From DASSKK01 sp035690495 (GTDB taxonomy: Bacteria > Actinomycetota > Actinomycetes > Propionibacteriales > Nocardioidaceae), in NCBI GenBank assembly GCA_035690495.1, contig DASSKK010000111.1, positions 1-64,000 on the forward strand: a DNA stretch of 64,000 nt, read 5' to 3'. Below, piece after piece: positions 1-9,064 of the stretch (position 1 is its first letter; every line of letters starts with the position of its first letter). The notes beneath the pieces are model-generated. The model did not search any database. It was not told the DNA's origin and worked only from the letters and a program-made list of their open reading frames with translations. Made by a program: the position numbers and the translations under genes.

Positions 1-663
1 GAGCGCCTCGGCGTGCGGCTGAAGGTGGCCAGCGTCGACGACGCGATCGCCAACGGCGTCGTCGTGGACGACGGCAAGACCAGCCGCAACCGCCTCCAGA
101 TCGGCACCCTGCTCAATGCCATTGAGGAGGAGGGCTTCACCGCCGCCTTCGGTGGTGGCCGCCGCGACGAGGAGAAGGCGCGCGCCAAGGAGCGGGTCTA
201 CTCCCACCGCGACGACTTCGGCCAGTGGGACCCCAAGAACCAGCGACCGGAGCTGTGGAGCCTCTACAACGGCAAGATCCACGGCGGCGAGCACATGCGG
301 ATCTTCCCGCTGTCCAACTGGACCGAGCTGGACATCTGGCACTACCTCGGCCGGGAGCAGATCGAGATCCCGTCGATCTACTTCGCCCACGAGCGCGACG
401 TGATCGAGCGCGACGGGATGCTGCTCTCCGCCTCCGACGCGGTGCAGCCGAAGGGCAACGAGACCATCGAGACGAAGACGGTCCGGTTCCGCACGGTCGG
501 TGACATGACGCTCACCGGTTGCGTGGAGAGCGAGGCGGACACCATCGACAAGATCATCGACGAGATCGCCGTGGCCCGGGTCACCGAGCGCGGCGCCACC
601 CGCGGCGACGACCGGTTCTCCGAAGCCGCCATGGAGGACCGCAAGAAGGAAGGCTACTTCTGA
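1..663 (+). CDS. cysD: Sulfate adenylyltransferase subunit 2 (CysD), 5' end cut off by the window
   Basis: The 220 visible residues are the C-terminal part of CysD, the small PP-loop subunit that joins ATP and sulfate to make adenylyl sulfate (APS) in the cytoplasm. Visible family features are the GGRRDEEKARAKER segment, the WTELDIWHYL segment and the C-terminal TVGDMTLTGCVES followed by EGYF. The ATP-binding SGGxDS loop would lie upstream, outside the window. The stop TGA shares one base with the ATG of cysN (TGATG), so the two subunits are translationally coupled. APS supply matters here because the same window carries three sulfotransferases, which use the derived donor PAPS. Confidence 0.97.
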   Translation, partial: ERLGVRLKVASVDDAIANGVVVDDGKTSRNRLQIGTLLNAIEEEGFTAAFGGGRRDEEKARAKERVYSHRDDFGQWDPKNQRPELWSLYNGKIHGGEHMRIFPLSNWTELDIWHYLGREQIEIPSIYFAHERDVIERDGMLLSASDAVQPKGNETIETKTVRFRTVGDMTLTGCVESEADTIDKIIDEIAVARVTERGATRGDDRFSEAAMEDRKKEGYF

Positions 664-1958
664 TGACCGCCACCGACCTCGTCACCGGCGAGTCCCGCAT
701 GGACCTGCTGCGGTTCGCCACCGCCGGCTCTGTCGACGACGGCAAGTCGACGCTGATCGGCCGACTGCTGCTCGACTCGAAGGCGATCTTCGAGGACCAG
801 CTCGAGTCGGTCGAGGCGACCAGCCAGTCCCGGGGCTACGACTACACCGACCTTGCGCTGCTGACCGACGGCCTCCGCTCCGAGCGGGAGCAGGGCATCA
901 CCATCGACGTCGCCTACCGGTACTTCGCGACGCCGAAGCGGAAGTTCATCATCGCGGACACACCGGGCCACGTGCAGTACACCCGGAACATGGTCACCGG
1001 CGCCTCCACCGCCGACCTCGGCCTGGTGCTGGTCGACGCCCGGCAGGGCCTGACCGAGCAGTCCCGCAGGCACGCCGTACTTCTGAGTCTGCTGCGGGTC
1101 CCGCACCTGGTGCTGGCCGTGAACAAGATGGACCTCGTCGACTACGACGAGAAGACCTTCGACAAGATCCACCGCGAGTTCACGTCGTTCGCCACCAAGC
1201 TGTCGATCCCGGACCTGGAGATCATCCCGATCTCCGCGCTCAAGGGCGACAACGTCGTGACCCGGTCGAAGAACATGGACTGGTACGACGGACAGTCGCT
1301 GATGCACCACCTGGAGAACGTCCACGTCGCCTCCGACCGCGACCTGGTCGACACCCGGTTCCCGGTGCAGTACGTGATCCGCCCCAAGTCCGACGAGTTC
1401 CACGACTACCGCGGCTACGCAGGCCGGGTCGCCGGCGGAGTCATCAAGCCCGGCGACGAAGTCCTCGTGCTCCCGTCCGGCCTCACGTCGAAGGTCGCCG
1501 CGGTCGACATGTTCGACGAGGAGATCGACGAGGCCTACCCGCCGATGAGCGTCACCGTCCGGCTCGAGGACGACCTCGACGTCTCCCGCGGCGACATGAT
1601 CTGCCGCCCGCAGAACGCGCCCAAGCCCTCCCAGGACATCGACGCGATGATCTGCTGGATGAACACCGACCCGCTGCAGCCGCGTCGCAAGCTGGCGATC
1701 AAGCACACCACCCGCACCGGTCGCGCGATGGTCAAGGACATCCAGTACCGCCTCGACGTGAACACCCTGCACCGCGACACCGAGGACGTCGCCACCAAGG
1801 GCCTTGGTCTCAACGAGATCGGCCGCGTCCAGCTCCGCACCACCACGCCGCTGCTGTGCGACGCCTACTCCAAGAACCGCACCACCGGCTCGTTCATCCT
1901 CATCGACGAGGCCACCGGCGTCACCGTCGGCGCAGGAATGATCAACAGCGGCTCGTAG
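663..1958 (+). CDS. cysN: Sulfate adenylyltransferase subunit 1 (CysN), GTPase
   Basis: Complete 431-residue CysN, the EF-Tu-like GTPase that drives APS formation with CysD. GTPase motifs are in order: P-loop GSVDDGKST at residues 22-30, DTPGH at 99-103 and NKMD at 154-157. The two beta-barrel domains follow, and the protein ends GAGMINSGS. There is no fused APS kinase (CysC) domain, so PAPS synthesis needs a kinase encoded elsewhere. The ATG overlaps the cysD stop by one base, which fixes the start. A decayed second copy of the 3' third of this gene lies at 18380-18772. Confidence 0.97.
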   Translation: MTATDLVTGESRMDLLRFATAGSVDDGKSTLIGRLLLDSKAIFEDQLESVEATSQSRGYDYTDLALLTDGLRSEREQGITIDVAYRYFATPKRKFIIADTPGHVQYTRNMVTGASTADLGLVLVDARQGLTEQSRRHAVLLSLLRVPHLVLAVNKMDLVDYDEKTFDKIHREFTSFATKLSIPDLEIIPISALKGDNVVTRSKNMDWYDGQSLMHHLENVHVASDRDLVDTRFPVQYVIRPKSDEFHDYRGYAGRVAGGVIKPGDEVLVLPSGLTSKVAAVDMFDEEIDEAYPPMSVTVRLEDDLDVSRGDMICRPQNAPKPSQDIDAMICWMNTDPLQPRRKLAIKHTTRTGRAMVKDIQYRLDVNTLHRDTEDVATKGLGLNEIGRVQLRTTTPLLCDAYSKNRTTGSFILIDEATGVTVGAGMINSGS

Positions 1959-2068
1959 GGCAGAGAGCAGCCACACCAGCAGGCACTCGTCAGTGTGGAT
2001 TTCCGGAATGTCCCGGTTCAACCGGATTCGGTCGGCGGAAGTGCCTGTCGGTACGGCTGCCTGCCGGG

Positions 2069-3655
2069 TCAGGTAGCCCACCGGAACATCACCAGGGTCA
2101 GGCCGGTGACCACGGCGAGCAGAACCACGGCCGCCACCGCGACCACCCGGAGGACCCGGTGGGTCTCCACTCCGCCTCCCACGGCGCTGACCCCGATCAG
2201 CACCACGACGGGTGCCAGGCTGTTCCCGACGTTGGCCCCCGCCGTCTGCGCGGCCAGCAACACGCTCGCCGGGGCGTGCAGCAACCCTGCCACGTCGGCC
2301 TGCAGCGCCGAGAACAACGCGTTCGACGACGTGCTGGACCCGGTGAGGAACGATCCGAGCGCGCCGATCAGTCCCGAGAGCGCCGGGAACGCCGGGCCGG
2401 TCGCCGCGACCGCGCCGCGTGCGAGCGTCGACACCATCCCGGCCTCGATCAGCACCGTGGTGACGCACGCGAGCGCAAGGATGCTCACCGCGGTCGAGTG
2501 CACCGACGACCACCACGCCCGGGCCATCTCGGCCACGGGCCGGCGCTGCCACAAGCCGACCGCACGGTAGGTGAGGTACCCCAGCCCGCAGGCCAGCAGC
2601 AGGTAGGTCCCAGGGTGGTCGAACAGCCGAAGAGGGGTGTATCCGGAGATCGCGGGCGTCCGCCAGCCGAGGGCCGTGGAGGTGCCCGGGAAGCCGGGGG
2701 CAAGCGCGGCCTGTCGGTCCACCCAGTGCCGCGAGGCCGGCACCAGCAGCACCAGCAGCGCGATGCCGAGCAGATAGAGGTACGGCGAGACGAGCCACAC
2801 CGCTCGACTCCGGGACTCGTGCCCCGGGATCGTCTCCTCGGTCGCGGTGACCCGCCGTCGGCGCACCCGTCTCGTGACCACGGCCAAGGTGATCGCAGCG
2901 GCGAAACCCACCGCACCCGCCGCGACCGAGCCGACCGCGGGCACGACTGCGGTGACGGCGTACAGCGTCACCGCCATCGGCACCCCCGCCACCAGCAGCA
3001 GCGGTCCGCCGTCACGCAGCCCGCGCAGGCCCCCGTCGAGCAGCAGCAGGAGCGCTCCGGCAACCAGGCAGTTCACGCCGAGCAGCAACGACGCCCGGTG
3101 CGCGAACGCCGTCGACTCGTGCCCGGTCAGATGGGCGGTGAGGGCGGCCATGTAGTAGGAGGAGCCCATCGACCCGAACGTGACCGACCAGTGGTAGCCG
3201 ATCAGCGGGTAGGCGACCGCCCGATGACGCGCCCACCCGGAGGCGGCGAGCAGCGGCGCCGCCACCGCGATCGGCGTGCCGAACCCGGCGACCCCCTGGA
3301 CGAACGACGGCAGCAGCCAGGCCAGCACCAGCAGGTTCTCGCTGCGATTGGGGAACAGGTGGCCGAACAGGCTTCCGATGCGATCGAAGCCGGCGCGCTC
3401 CGCGATGCGGTAGAGCAGCATCGCCGGGAACACGACGTAGAGGATCCACGTGCCCAGCCACAGTCCCTTGGCGAGCGCGACGCCGAGCGTGAGGGCCCCG
3501 GACCCGAACACGGTCCAAGCGAGAAGCAGGGTGAGACCGGCGACGAGCAGTGCTGCGGTGCGGGTCTTCATCCGGCCCGTGGTGACCAGCGCGAGCAGCA
3601 CGAGCACAGGCGCCGCGGCGGCCAGCCAGCTCCACGGCGTGACCGCTGGGGTCAC
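2069..3655 (-). CDS. lctP: L-lactate permease (LctP family)
   Basis: A 528-residue polytopic membrane protein of the LctP family, which imports L-lactate and related 2-hydroxy acids, probably with protons. Family signatures include the loop GVAGFGTPIAVAAPLL near residue 115, the GYHWSVTFGSMGSSYYM stretch and the C-terminal TGSSTSSNALFSALQ with AQTAGANVGN. I placed the start at the GTG at 3655 because it overlaps the stop of the upstream regulator (GTGA) and gives the usual family length. It is the last gene of the eight-gene operon beginning at 11633. The adjacent FCD regulator is of a class often controlling lactate or other organic-acid genes, but a link between lactate and the peptide genes is inference. 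Confidence 0.93.
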   Translation of the reverse strand: MTPAVTPWSWLAAAAPVLVLLALVTTGRMKTRTAALLVAGLTLLLAWTVFGSGALTLGVALAKGLWLGTWILYVVFPAMLLYRIAERAGFDRIGSLFGHLFPNRSENLLVLAWLLPSFVQGVAGFGTPIAVAAPLLAASGWARHRAVAYPLIGYHWSVTFGSMGSSYYMAALTAHLTGHESTAFAHRASLLLGVNCLVAGALLLLLDGGLRGLRDGGPLLLVAGVPMAVTLYAVTAVVPAVGSVAAGAVGFAAAITLAVVTRRVRRRRVTATEETIPGHESRSRAVWLVSPYLYLLGIALLVLLVPASRHWVDRQAALAPGFPGTSTALGWRTPAISGYTPLRLFDHPGTYLLLACGLGYLTYRAVGLWQRRPVAEMARAWWSSVHSTAVSILALACVTTVLIEAGMVSTLARGAVAATGPAFPALSGLIGALGSFLTGSSTSSNALFSALQADVAGLLHAPASVLLAAQTAGANVGNSLAPVVVLIGVSAVGGGVETHRVLRVVAVAAVVLLAVVTGLTLVMFRWAT

Positions 3656-4389
3656 CTGTGCACACCCGGCTCCTGCGGTCGGCCGTTCTCGGCGGCTTCG
3701 CCGAGCGCGCCGCTCACCTCCTTGTAGGCCTGTCGGGTCTGCTCGGAGTGGCTTCGCATGGTCCGCGCGGCAAGGGCCTCGTCGCCGGCCACGAGCGCGT
3801 CGATGATCTCGTCGTGCTCGTCCCACGAGTGCATGCCACGCGTGCGCACCACCGGCTTGTACAGCCAGCGCACCCGCAGGTCCAACGCCGTGATGTAGCC
3901 GCAGAGCAGGTCGAGCCCGGACAGGGTGGCGACCCGCAGGTGGAAGGCCGAGTTGGCCGCAACCACGGCGGTCTCGTCGGAGGCGCGCACCGCCTGGCGC
4001 CCGCGCTGGCAGATCGTGCGCAGGTCGGCGATGTCAGCGGGGCCGGTGCGGGACGCGGCGAGTCCGGCCGCTTCGCTCTCCAGCGCGGCGCGCACGACGA
4101 ACACCTCGTCGACCTCCTGGCCGGCCGGCTCGTGCACGAACGCCCCCCGGCCCGGGCGGAGGTCCACCCAGCCGTTGGCGTGCAGCGCCTGCAGCGCCTC
4201 ACGGACCGGTCCGCGGCTCACCTGCAGCCGATCCGCGAGCTCGGACTCCACCAGATGCTGCCCCGGAGCGAGCGTGCGGGCGATGATGAGCTCGCGCAGG
4301 GTCTCCTGCACCCGGTGCCGCAGCGGCCCAGGGCGCTCCAGCGGCGTCAGGTCGTCGAAGTCTCCGAGCCCGCTGCGGGTGCGCGCCAT
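3652..4389 (-). CDS. GntR-family transcriptional regulator, FCD (FadR-type) subfamily
   Basis: A 245-residue regulator. A GntR winged helix-turn-helix occupies about residues 22-88 (ESELADRLQVSRGPVREALQ is the recognition region), followed by an all-helical FCD ligand domain at about 95-235. Several histidines and acidic residues in the FCD part (FHLRVATL, HDEIIDAL, RSHSEQT) could form the usual metal/carboxylate site. Such proteins are normally repressors released by an organic acid or amino acid. The gene starts 2 bp after the gamma-glutamyltransferase stop and its stop overlaps the lctP start, so it is co-transcribed with its likely targets. The effector is not deducible. Confidence 0.93.
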   Translation of the reverse strand: MARTRSGLGDFDDLTPLERPGPLRHRVQETLRELIIARTLAPGQHLVESELADRLQVSRGPVREALQALHANGWVDLRPGRGAFVHEPAGQEVDEVFVVRAALESEAAGLAASRTGPADIADLRTICQRGRQAVRASDETAVVAANSAFHLRVATLSGLDLLCGYITALDLRVRWLYKPVVRTRGMHSWDEHDEIIDALVAGDEALAARTMRSHSEQTRQAYKEVSGALGEAAENGRPQEPGVHR

Positions 4390-4391
4390 CG

Positions 4392-6176
4392 CTACCGCCC
4401 GACCGCGTAGCCCTGCATGCCGCGCGGGTTGGCTCCCGCTCGCAGCACGCCCGCCTCGTCCCGGGCGACGGCGGAGAGGCGGCCCAGCGACCACGCCTCC
4501 TCCACGTGTACGTCGTGCCCGCGGCGCCGCAGCCCCGCTGTGGTCGCGTCACCGACTCGCGACTCCACGTGCACCACACCGGGCTGTCGCTGCCGCGGGT
4601 AGAACGAGGACGGGAAGTGGCTGGTGTGCCAGGCCGGCGCGTCGATCGCCTCCTGCAGGTTCATCCCCGCGTGCACCAGCCGAAGGAACAGCAGCAGCGA
4701 CCACTGGTCCTGCTGGTCGCCCCCGGGTGTGCCGAAGGCCAGCCACGGCCGGCCGTCGCGGACGGCCATAGAGGGGCTCAGCGTGGTCCGCGGCCGCTTG
4801 CCCGGCGCCAGGGAGGAGGCCAGCCCCTCCTCGAGCCAGAACATCTGCGCGCGGGTGCCGAGCGGGAACCCGAGGCCGGGCACGACGGGGGAGCTCTGCA
4901 GCCAGCCGCCGCTCGGCGTCGCGGAGACCACGTTCCCCCAGCGGTCGGCGACATCGACGTGGCAGGTGTCGCCCCGGGTCTCGCCGCTCGGCCGCACGGT
5001 CGGCTCACCGAGGGAGCCTGGCAGCTGGCCGCCCGGCTCCGGCTCGGGCAGCGCGGGCAACCGGGGAACCTGCCCGTCCGGGGCGCCCGGCCTCAGGTCG
5101 CCTACGTCGGCGGCTTCGCCGAGGAGAAGGCGCCTGCTGTCGTTGTAGTCGGCCGACAGCAGCGTCTCCAGCGGTACGTCGACGAACGCCGGGTCGCCGT
5201 ACCACGCCTCCCGGTCGGCGAACGCCAGCTTCGCGGACTCGGTGACCAGGTGCACGAGCTGCTCACCCGACGGGTCGAGGCCGTCCAGGTCGAACCCGCG
5301 CAGCAGGGCCAGCTGCTGGAGGAACACCGGGCCCTGCGTCCACGGGCCGGCCTTGAGCACCGTGCAGCCGGCGTAGTCCAGCGACACCGGATGCTCGACG
5401 GTCGCGCGCCAGCCCGCCAGGTCGTCGCGGGCCAGCAGTCCGGTGTGCGGTCGTCCGGAGGTGTCCATCACCGCGATGTGCTCGACGAACCCGGCGATGG
5501 CCTCGGCGACGAAGCCCCGGTAGAACGCGGCGCGTGCTGCCTCGATCTGCGCGTCGCGGTCGCTGCCCGCGCGCTCCGCGGTGGCGAGGATGCGGGTGTA
5601 GGTGGCGGCGAGGTCGGGGTTGGTGAACAGCGACCCGGCGCGTGGCGCCCTGCCGTCCGGAAGCCACACCTTCGCGGAGCTCGGCCAGTGGTCGTTGAAG
5701 AGGTCACTGACCGTCTCGATCGTGGAGGTGACCCGTGGCAGCACCGGGAAGCCGTGCTCGGCGTAGCCGATCGCGTAGCCGAGCACGTCACCCAGCCGCA
5801 TCGTGCCGTAGCGCTGCAGCAGCGTCAGCCACCCGTCGAACGCGCCCGGCACGCAGGCGGCGAGCAGACCGGTGCCGGGAACCAGTCCCAGGCCCAGGTC
5901 GCGGAAGGCCGCGATGCTGGCAGCTTGCGGCGCGGGGCCCTGCCCGCAGACCACGAACGGCTGCTCGGAGCGTGCCTCCCAGCCGAGCACCGGGACCTCA
6001 CCTGCCGGGCCGTTCAGATGCGGCTCGACCACCTGCAGCACGAAGCCGGAGGCGGCCGCGGCGTCGAACGCGTTGCCGCCGCGCTCGAGCACGGCCATGC
6101 CCGCCTGCGACGCCAGCCAGTGCGTCGAGGCGACCATGCCGAAGGTGCCGACCAGCTCAGGTCTCGTGGTGAACAA
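4392..6176 (-). CDS. Gamma-glutamyltransferase family protein (no visible signal peptide)
   Basis: A 594-residue Ntn-hydrolase of the gamma-glutamyltransferase family, which cleaves gamma-glutamyl bonds as in glutathione and self-processes at a catalytic threonine. N-terminal landmarks are GTFGMVASTHWLAS and GGNAFDAAAASGFVLQVVEPHLNGPAG. The processing site is GDTCHVDVADRWGN near residue 410, with the expected Thr in place but Cys where many family members have a second Thr. I chose the TTG at 6176: it has AAGGGAG nine bases upstream and sits in the 3' end of the preceding ABC gene, whereas the next ATG (6137) would cut the conserved start. No signal peptide is visible, unlike secreted GGTs, so it probably acts on peptides imported by the neighbouring ABC system. 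Confidence 0.9.
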   Translation of the reverse strand: MFTTRPELVGTFGMVASTHWLASQAGMAVLERGGNAFDAAAASGFVLQVVEPHLNGPAGEVPVLGWEARSEQPFVVCGQGPAPQAASIAAFRDLGLGLVPGTGLLAACVPGAFDGWLTLLQRYGTMRLGDVLGYAIGYAEHGFPVLPRVTSTIETVSDLFNDHWPSSAKVWLPDGRAPRAGSLFTNPDLAATYTRILATAERAGSDRDAQIEAARAAFYRGFVAEAIAGFVEHIAVMDTSGRPHTGLLARDDLAGWRATVEHPVSLDYAGCTVLKAGPWTQGPVFLQQLALLRGFDLDGLDPSGEQLVHLVTESAKLAFADREAWYGDPAFVDVPLETLLSADYNDSRRLLLGEAADVGDLRPGAPDGQVPRLPALPEPEPGGQLPGSLGEPTVRPSGETRGDTCHVDVADRWGNVVSATPSGGWLQSSPVVPGLGFPLGTRAQMFWLEEGLASSLAPGKRPRTTLSPSMAVRDGRPWLAFGTPGGDQQDQWSLLLFLRLVHAGMNLQEAIDAPAWHTSHFPSSFYPRQRQPGVVHVESRVGDATTAGLRRRGHDVHVEEAWSLGRLSAVARDEAGVLRAGANPRGMQGYAVGR

Positions 6177-7188
6177 CCGGGTCTGCTCCCTTCGTGATGT
6201 CCGGCGCGGAGCCGTCCTCGCCCACCAGGTGGCAGGCGGCACGGTGCCCGTTGCCGAGATGATCCACCAGCGCCGGGTCCGCGTCACGGCAGAGCGGGAA
6301 CTCGGCGACGGGGCAGCGGGTGTGGAAGTGGCACCCCGAGGGCGGGTCGACCGGGCTCGGGATGTCGCCGTCGAGCATCACCCGTCGCCGCTGCCGCTGC
6401 AGCGACGGGTCCGGCAGGGGTACGGCGGACAGCAGCGACTGCGTGTAGGGGTGCCTCGGCTGCTTGAACAGCTCGGTCCTGGAGGCGTTCTCGACGATCC
6501 GCCCGAGGTACATCACGGCCACCTGGTTGCACAGGAACTCGACCGTGGCCAGGTCGTGGGCGATGAACAGGCAGCTGAAGCCCATGTCGCGCTGCAGGTC
6601 GAGCATCAGGTTGATGATCGAGGCCTGGACCGACACGTCGAGGGCCGAGACCGGCTCGTCGGCGATCAGCAGGCTCGGCTCGAGCACCAGGGAGCGGGCC
6701 AGACCCACACGTTGGCGCTGTCCCCCGGACAGCTCGTGCGGGTAGCGGCTGCGCATGTCCGCGCTCAGCCCGACCCGTTCCAGCACCTCCCCCACCCGCC
6801 GCTCGAGCTCGCGGCCGCGCGCGATCTTGTGCATCCGCAGCGGCTCGGCCACCACGTCGCCGATCTGCATCCGAGGGTCGAGTGAGGAGTACGGGTCCTG
6901 GAAGACCATGTGCACCTGACGGCGTACCTCTCGCAGCCGCCGCTGCGGCAGGTGCGTGACGTCCCGCCCGTGCAGGCGTACGACGCCCTCTGTCGGCTCG
7001 ATCAGCCGGACGATGCACTTGCCGACCGTCGACTTGCCGCTGCCGGACTCCCCGACCAGGCCGACGACCTCGCCGGGTCCGATCGTCAGGTCGACGCCGT
7101 CGACCGCATGCACCCGTCCCCCGCCGCGGCTGCGCGGGATCTCGAAGTGCTTGCGCAGGCCGCGAACCTCGAGCACCGGCTCGCTCAC
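6157..7188 (-). CDS. Peptide ABC transporter ATP-binding protein (OppF/DppF type)
   Basis: A 343-residue ATPase with Walker A GESGSGKST at residues 46-54, Q-loop FQDPYSSLDPR, signature LSGGQRQRVGLARSL, Walker B LLIADEP and H-loop AHDLA. The C-terminal extension with CHFHTRCPVAEFPLC is typical of oligopeptide/dipeptide importer ATPases. The GTG start overlaps the previous gene's stop (GTGA), and its own 3' end overlaps the gamma-glutamyltransferase by 20 bp. It pairs with the ATPase at 7185-8192 as the two nucleotide-binding subunits of one importer. Confidence 0.96.
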   Translation of the reverse strand: MSEPVLEVRGLRKHFEIPRSRGGGRVHAVDGVDLTIGPGEVVGLVGESGSGKSTVGKCIVRLIEPTEGVVRLHGRDVTHLPQRRLREVRRQVHMVFQDPYSSLDPRMQIGDVVAEPLRMHKIARGRELERRVGEVLERVGLSADMRSRYPHELSGGQRQRVGLARSLVLEPSLLIADEPVSALDVSVQASIINLMLDLQRDMGFSCLFIAHDLATVEFLCNQVAVMYLGRIVENASRTELFKQPRHPYTQSLLSAVPLPDPSLQRQRRRVMLDGDIPSPVDPPSGCHFHTRCPVAEFPLCRDADPALVDHLGNGHRAACHLVGEDGSAPDITKGADPVVHHET

Positions 7189-8192
7189 GACCTGATCACC
7201 TCCGGCTGCCGTGCCCGCTCCGGGCCCGGGTGCACGCAGGCGGCGTACTGTCCGGAGGCCGTCTCCACGAGCTCGGGCATCCGCACCAGGCAGGGGTCGT
7301 CGGCCCGGGAGCAGCGCGGGGCGAACACGCATGCGCTCGGGGGCTGTCGCAACGTGGGCACCATGCCCGGGATCTCGACGAGCCGGTTCTGCGTGTCGGC
7401 CAGCACCAGGTCCGGGCGGGGCACCGACCCGAGCAGGCCGAGCGTGTAGGGGTGCTGGGGGTTGGCGAACAGGTCGTCGACGGCGCCTGCCTCGACCACG
7501 TGCCCGGCGTACATCACCACCACCTTGTCCGCGACTTCCGCGACCACGCCGAGGTCGTGGGTGACGATGACCACCGACGTGCCCAGCTCGTGCTGCAGGT
7601 CGCGCATGATGTCGAGCACCTGTGCCTGGATCGTCACGTCCAGCGCGGTGGTGGGCTCGTCGGCGAGCAGCACCTTGGGGTTGCAGGCGACGGCCATCGC
7701 GATCATCACCCGCTGGCGCATCCCGCCCGACATCTGGTGGGGATACTCGCGCACCCGCTGCTTGGCGGCGGGGATGCGCACCAGGTCGAGCAGCTCGACC
7801 GCTCGCGCGCGGGCCTGCGACCGGCTCAGGCCCTCGTGGCGGCGCAGCACCTCGCCGATCTGGTAGCCGACGGTGAAGATCGGGTTCAGCGACGTCATCG
7901 GCTCCTGGAAGACCATCGAGACGTCCCGGCCGCGGATCCGTCTCAGCGCCTTCTCGTCCAGCCGGGTGATGTCCTCGCCCTCGAGGCGGATCCGGCCGCT
8001 CCTGCTCGCGGTCGGCGGCAGCAGCCCGAGCACGGCCAGCGCGGTCATCGACTTGCCGCACCCGGACTCGCCCACCAGCGAGAGCACCTCGCCGGGCTCG
8101 ACGGAGAACGACACCCCGTTGACCGCCAGCACCGTCCCTTCGTCGGTGTCGAACCGGACGTGGAGGTCCTCGACCTCCAGGCGCGCGGTCAC
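7185..8192 (-). CDS. Peptide ABC transporter ATP-binding protein (OppD/DppD type)
   Basis: A 335-residue ATPase with Walker A GESGCGKSM at residues 41-49, Q-loop FQEPMTSLNP, signature MSGGMRQRVMIAM, Walker B LLADEPTTALD and H-loop THDL. It ends in the peptide-importer C-terminal region (CVFAPRCSRADDPC). The GTG at 8192 overlaps the stop of the permease gene (GTGA), which decides the start over a longer in-frame extension. It is the partner of the ATPase at 6157-7188. Confidence 0.96.
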   Translation of the reverse strand: MTARLEVEDLHVRFDTDEGTVLAVNGVSFSVEPGEVLSLVGESGCGKSMTALAVLGLLPPTASRSGRIRLEGEDITRLDEKALRRIRGRDVSMVFQEPMTSLNPIFTVGYQIGEVLRRHEGLSRSQARARAVELLDLVRIPAAKQRVREYPHQMSGGMRQRVMIAMAVACNPKVLLADEPTTALDVTIQAQVLDIMRDLQHELGTSVVIVTHDLGVVAEVADKVVVMYAGHVVEAGAVDDLFANPQHPYTLGLLGSVPRPDLVLADTQNRLVEIPGMVPTLRQPPSACVFAPRCSRADDPCLVRMPELVETASGQYAACVHPGPERARQPEVIRS

Positions 8193-9064
8193 GAGCCCAT
8201 CCTGACGTCGAGCACGTCGCGCAGCCCGTCGCCGAACAGGTTGAACGAGAGCGTGGTCAGCGCGATGGCCAGGCCGGGGAACACCGCGAACCACGGCGCC
8301 TGGGAGACGTACTGCTGGGCTTCGCTGAGCATCGTCCCCCAGGCGGGTGTCGGCGGCTGTACGCCGAGCCCGAGGAAGGACAGTACCGCGGCGCCGATGA
8401 TGGCCGCCGGGATGCCGACGGTCACCTGCACCACCAGCGGGCCGAGGATGTTCGGCAGCATGTGCCGGAACAGGATCACCCGCGTCGGGGCCGCGTTGAC
8501 CACCGCCGCCTGCACGTACTCCTCCTCCCGCAGCCCCAGCACCTCGCCGCGGGCGATCCGCACGAAGATCGGCACCTGTCCGATCGCCAGCGCGATCGCG
8601 GCGTTCACCAGGGAGGGGCCGAGGATCGCGGCCAGCCCGACCGCGAGGATCAGAAACGGGAACGAGAGCACGACGTCGGTGGCCCGGGAGACGACCAGGT
8701 CGATCCAGCCGCGGAAGTAGCCGGCGACCATGCCGATCGGGACGGCGACGACCAGTGCGAGCACCGTGGCGAGCACGCCTGCGGTCAGCGACGCGCGGGT
8801 TCCGACCAGCAGCCGGGACAGCAGGTCGCGCCCGAGGTCGTCGGTGCCGAGCAGATGGCCGGGGCTCCCCGGGGCCAGCAGGATGTCGTTGTAGTTGCTC
8901 GCGCTCGCGTCGTACGGCGCGATCAGCGGGGCGAACAGGGCGATGAAGACGACGATGACCACGCCGGCCAGGCCGACGACCGCGGGTGGCCGGCGGGTGA
9001 ACCGTCGGCGCATCCGGCCCCGGCGGGCCACTCGTGGCTGCGACTCAGCGGCGATCGCGGTCAT
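8189..9064 (-). CDS. Peptide ABC transporter permease (OppC/DppC type)
   Basis: A 291-residue inner-membrane permease with an N-terminal OppC-type membrane anchor (residues ~29-50), the sequence LGTDDLGRDLLSRLLVGTRASL typical of this family, and further membrane helices. The EAA-like cytoplasmic loop is EEYVQAAVVNAAPTRVILFRHMLPN. Its ATG overlaps the stop of the companion permease (ATGA). With the permease at 9061-10014 it forms the translocation pore for peptides delivered by the lipoprotein at 10020-11633. Confidence 0.96.
   Translation of the reverse strand: MTAIAAESQPRVARRGRMRRRFTRRPPAVVGLAGVVIVVFIALFAPLIAPYDASASNYNDILLAPGSPGHLLGTDDLGRDLLSRLLVGTRASLTAGVLATVLALVVAVPIGMVAGYFRGWIDLVVSRATDVVLSFPFLILAVGLAAILGPSLVNAAIALAIGQVPIFVRIARGEVLGLREEEYVQAAVVNAAPTRVILFRHMLPNILGPLVVQVTVGIPAAIIGAAVLSFLGLGVQPPTPAWGTMLSEAQQYVSQAPWFAVFPGLAIALTTLSFNLFGDGLRDVLDVRMGS

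Noticed and set aside
1959..2068. Strong terminator between convergent cysN and lctP
   Set aside because: Only a short CGGTT/AACCG repeat without a U-run is visible; not convincing.
654..2798. 714-codon minus-strand open frame opposite cysN and lctP
   Set aside because: Composition is a GC-rich antisense shadow; it covers the well-supported cysN and part of lctP and matches no family.
1856..3727. 623-codon plus-strand open frame over the lactate permease gene
   Set aside because: Arg/Gln/His-rich nonsense typical of the reverse frame of a high-GC membrane-protein gene.
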